A program made the position numbers and the translations under genes. DNA of 6,868 bases from Phycisphaerae bacterium (GTDB taxonomy: Bacteria > Planctomycetota > Phycisphaerae > UBA1845 > Fen-1342): contig JAFGRR010000685.1 in NCBI GenBank assembly GCA_016935035.1, positions 1 through 6,868 of the forward strand, written 5' to 3'. The notes under the pieces are model-generated. The model saw nothing but the letters and a program-made list of their open reading frames with translations. It was not told where the DNA came from and searched no databases. Shown here one piece after another: positions 4,611-6,868 of the stretch. Within the stretch, counting starts at the first letter, position 1. Every line of letters starts with the position of its first letter.

Positions 4611-5540
4611 TTATTTCCCGGGCGAAAGGTCCGCGACAGTGCTAATGTTGGTCATGTCGACAGACCGATCGATCTTACGCATCAGGCCGGTAAGAACGCG
4701 GTTGGGCCCGACTTCCCAGAATTGATCGCAGCCGTCCGCGATCAATCGCTCAATGCACATCTGCCAGCGTACCGGATGCGTGACCTGACGGCAAAGCGCC
4801 ACGCGGATGGTATCAGGGCCCTGATGGTATTCGGCATCAACGTTGGCAACGACGCGGCAGTTCGGCGTCGCGAAATCCGCCTTGTCCAACGGCTCACACA
4901 GAGCGTCGGCGGCCGGCTGCATCAGCACGCTGTGAAACGCGCCAGCGACCTTGAGCGGAATGGCCTTGCCGCCGAAATCCTCGACCCGGGCACAGGCCGC
5001 CTCGCACGCCGACTGATCGCCGGAAATCACGATCTGGCCGCGGCAATTGAAATTCGCCGGACCGACGCGCCCGTGCGACGAAACGCGCTCGCACAACTCA
5101 CGGACCTTGTCCTCGTCCAGGCCCATGATGGAGACCATGCCGCCCTGGCTCTGTTCGGCGGCCTGCTGCATGAGCTGGCCACGACGCTGCACCAGTTGCA
5201 GCGCGTCCTCGAACGGCAGCGCTCCCGCCAAGTGCAGCGCGGTGTATTCGCCCAGGCTGAGCCCTGCCATCGCCGCGAAACCGTCGGGCGCGAAACGCCC
5301 GGCGGCGACCGCCGCCCGGAAGATCGCGACGCTGGTCGTAAAGATCGCGGGCTGTTGAATGTCGGTCGCGTTCAGGCGATCGGCGGGACCATTGAAGCAT
5401 AGTTCGGAGAGCTTGTAGCCTAGCAGATCATCCGCCTGGGCGAACGTCGCGGCCGCTTCCGGAAACGCATCGGCGACGTCCTTGCCCATTCCGACGAGTT
5501 GAGCCCCCTGCCCGGGGAAAACGGCGGCCGGGGTCGGCAT
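4611..5540 (-). CDS. fabD: Malonyl-CoA:ACP S-malonyltransferase
   Basis: This 309-residue cytoplasmic enzyme moves malonyl from CoA to acyl carrier protein, supplying the extender unit used by FabH and the elongating synthases. FPGQG is at residues 8-12, with Gln11 as the oxyanion-hole residue. The nucleophile motif is GLSLGEYTAL (93-102), with Ser95. Arg120 in the RGQLM segment binds the malonyl carboxylate, and His203 in GAFHS is the catalytic base. EVGPNRVL near the C-terminus is also typical. The residue before the serine is Leu94, where E. coli and most FabD have His. The length is normal. The ATG at 5540 follows the fabH stop after one base, with GAGGA (5547-5551) placed 6 bases upstream inside the end of fabH, so translation is probably coupled. 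Confidence 0.96.
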   Translation of the reverse strand: MPTPAAVFPGQGAQLVGMGKDVADAFPEAAATFAQADDLLGYKLSELCFNGPADRLNATDIQQPAIFTTSVAIFRAAVAAGRFAPDGFAAMAGLSLGEYTALHLAGALPFEDALQLVQRRGQLMQQAAEQSQGGMVSIMGLDEDKVRELCERVSSHGRVGPANFNCRGQIVISGDQSACEAACARVEDFGGKAIPLKVAGAFHSVLMQPAADALCEPLDKADFATPNCRVVANVDAEYHQGPDTIRVALCRQVTHPVRWQMCIERLIADGCDQFWEVGPNRVLTGLMRKIDRSVDMTNISTVADLSPGK

Positions 5541-5541
5541 G

Positions 5542-6534
5542 CTAGATCCTCAGTAACAAGGAACCCCATGTCAGGCCCGCGCCGAAAGCGACGAGCATCA
5601 CCAGATCGCCCCCTTTGATCCGACCTTCCTCATACGCTTCGTGCAACCCGATGCCGACGGAGGCGGCGGACGTGTTGCCGTAGCGGTCGATGTTCATCAG
5701 AACACGCTCAGGCGGCACGCCGGCCTTTTGCGTGGCAGACTCGATGATGCGGGCGTTCGATTGGTGCGGAACGACAAGCGCCACGTCGTCGAGGCTCACG
5801 CCGGCGTCATCCGCCGTCTCGCTCAGGATCGAGCGCATCGTGCTGACGGCGAACTTGTAGACCTCGCGTCCCTGCATGCGCATATAGTGCAGTTTCTCGT
5901 TGACGGTGCGCAGGCAGGCCGGCTCCTTCGAGCCGCCGGCGGGAATGTAGATGTGCAAGCCGCGCGCGCCGTCGGCGCCCATTCTCGCGGCCAGCATGCC
6001 ACTCTGGCCATCAGTGCTACGCCGTAGGATGGCGGCACCGGCACCGTCGCCGAAGAGGATGCACGTGCTGCGATCATCCCAGTCGGTGATGGTGGTGAGC
6101 GTCTCGCCGCCGACGACCAGGGCGGTGTTCGCCATGCCGCTGTTGATGTACTGGGCGGCAGTGATCATGGCCCAGACATACCCGCTGCACGCCGACAGTG
6201 TGTCGAACGCCGGCACCCAGCGACATCCGAGGGCTGCTTGAAGCTCGCAGGCGGTGGCGGGTAGCGTGTGCTCGGGCGTGATCGTGGCGACGATGATGAG
6301 GTCGATTTCTTCCGGCGTCATGCCGGCCCGTTCGAGGGCCTGGCGGCTTGCCGCGGTGCAGAACGTCAGCGTTGATTGGCCGGGTTCGGCGATGCGACGC
6401 TCGCGAATACCGGTGCGCTGCACAATCCACTCGTCGGACGTGTCAATGCGTTTGGCAAGGTCTTCGTTGGTGAGGACTTTGTCAGGTACGCTGGCGCCGG
6501 TCCCCGCTATTTCTACTGGCCACGCCAGCTTCAT
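5542..6534 (-). CDS. fabH: Beta-ketoacyl-ACP synthase III
   Basis: This 330-residue cytoplasmic thiolase-fold enzyme starts fatty acid synthesis by condensing a short acyl-CoA, usually acetyl-CoA, with malonyl-ACP. The catalytic triad is readable: Cys116 in DTLSACSGY, His257 in VPHQSNARI, and Asn287 in YGNTSAAS. The His-Asn spacing of 30 equals that of E. coli FabH. The N-terminal TSDEWIVQRTGIRERR (32-47) is highly typical, as is GDGAGA (162-167). It is slightly longer than the E. coli enzyme (317 residues). The ATG at 6534 overlaps the plsX stop as ATGA, with GAGGA (6541-6545) 6 bases upstream, which indicates translational coupling. Straight- versus branched-chain primer preference cannot be read from the sequence. 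Confidence 0.97.
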   Translation of the reverse strand: MKLAWPVEIAGTGASVPDKVLTNEDLAKRIDTSDEWIVQRTGIRERRIAEPGQSTLTFCTAASRQALERAGMTPEEIDLIIVATITPEHTLPATACELQAALGCRWVPAFDTLSACSGYVWAMITAAQYINSGMANTALVVGGETLTTITDWDDRSTCILFGDGAGAAILRRSTDGQSGMLAARMGADGARGLHIYIPAGGSKEPACLRTVNEKLHYMRMQGREVYKFAVSTMRSILSETADDAGVSLDDVALVVPHQSNARIIESATQKAGVPPERVLMNIDRYGNTSAASVGIGLHEAYEEGRIKGGDLVMLVAFGAGLTWGSLLLRI

Positions 6535-6868
6535 TTGGCATCCTCGCCGTGTTTACGCAACTCTTCCGTGATGACTGGTATGAGATTGGCACGGTGCTGC
6601 TCGACCGAGACGCGAATCGCGTTGGCGATAGCGCGATGATCACTGCGACCGTGACAGATGATGACGATCTTGCTGATCCCCAGCAGCGGAGCCCCGCCGT
6701 ATTCCTTGAAGTCATGCCGCGCCCAGATACGGTCGACGATCGGCTCGAAGAGTGGCAGCAGATCCTTGCCTTCCTCGGTGATCTCGCCCCGCAGAGTCTG
6801 GAAGATGCCCTCGGAAAGCCCCTCGATCAGCTTCAGGACAACGTTGCCGACGAATCCGTCGCACACGA
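6531..6868 (-). CDS. plsX: Phosphate acyltransferase PlsX, C-terminal part (5' end outside window)
   Basis: The last 112 codons of the gene are visible; the frame continues past the right edge, so the GTG at 6866 is an internal Val codon, not a start. PlsX makes acyl-phosphate from acyl-ACP and phosphate, the first step of phosphatidic acid synthesis through PlsY. Typical C-terminal marks are VCDGFVGNVVLKLIEG at the edge, then YGGAPLLGI and the segment from ICHGRSD to AIANAIR. The gene ends in TGA at 6533-6531, overlapping the fabH start by 4 bases. The order plsX-fabH-fabD-fabG is common in bacteria, and the operon promoter must lie to the right of the window. Confidence 0.95.
   Translation of the reverse strand, partial: VCDGFVGNVVLKLIEGLSEGIFQTLRGEITEEGKDLLPLFEPIVDRIWARHDFKEYGGAPLLGISKIVIICHGRSDHRAIANAIRVSVEQHRANLIPVITEELRKHGEDAK

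Noticed and set aside
3839..4645. A 268-codon plus-strand open frame opposite fabG
   Set aside because: It is the antisense of fabG, whose Rossmann and catalytic motifs are intact, and the product resembles no protein family I know.
4173..5402. A 409-codon plus-strand open frame spanning fabG and fabD
   Set aside because: It is antisense across two real genes and their junction, with no recognisable domain.

Overview
The window is a GC-rich bacterial chromosomal segment holding one housekeeping lipid-synthesis operon, a glycolytic enzyme and a membrane transporter. The best guess for the source is a planctomycete, perhaps of the Phycisphaerae. This is inference from style: the FabD nucleophile motif reads GLSLGE, the transporter carries Thr/Gln/Ala-rich MPATTQAV repeats, and the phosphofructokinase is of the mixed-substrate (group III) kind. 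No 16S rRNA or other decisive marker is present.

Layout from left to right. Positions 1-121 probably hold the first 40 codons of an unrecognised minus-strand gene. A divergent promoter region (about 122-278) separates it from a plus-strand transporter of the POT/PTR branch of the major facilitator superfamily (279-2189). A 222-base convergent gap (2190-2411) carries one hairpin. A minus-strand 6-phosphofructokinase (2412-3518) follows. Then comes a 332-base stretch (3519-3850) with no confident gene, crowded with inverted repeats and with an in-frame motif repeated three times. The rest of the window is a tight minus-strand run, read right to left: plsX (3' end only), fabH, fabD, fabG. plsX and fabH overlap by 4 bases, fabH and fabD are 1 base apart, and fabD and fabG are 19 bases apart.

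The four fab/pls products form one pathway. FabD makes malonyl-ACP, FabH starts chains by condensing acetyl-CoA with malonyl-ACP, FabG reduces the 3-ketoacyl-ACP, and PlsX converts finished acyl-ACP to acyl-phosphate for membrane phospholipid synthesis. The acpP gene that commonly follows fabG is absent; the next gene on that strand is the phosphofructokinase.

The least explained part is 3519-3850. It contains two diverged copies of one palindrome (3624-3649 and 3779-3800), a third related copy, at least four other hairpins, a probable pfk promoter, and a possible small Arg/Gly-rich plus-strand ORF in which the repeats encode GRQxxRP three times. No clear new defence, mobile or CRISPR system is visible.
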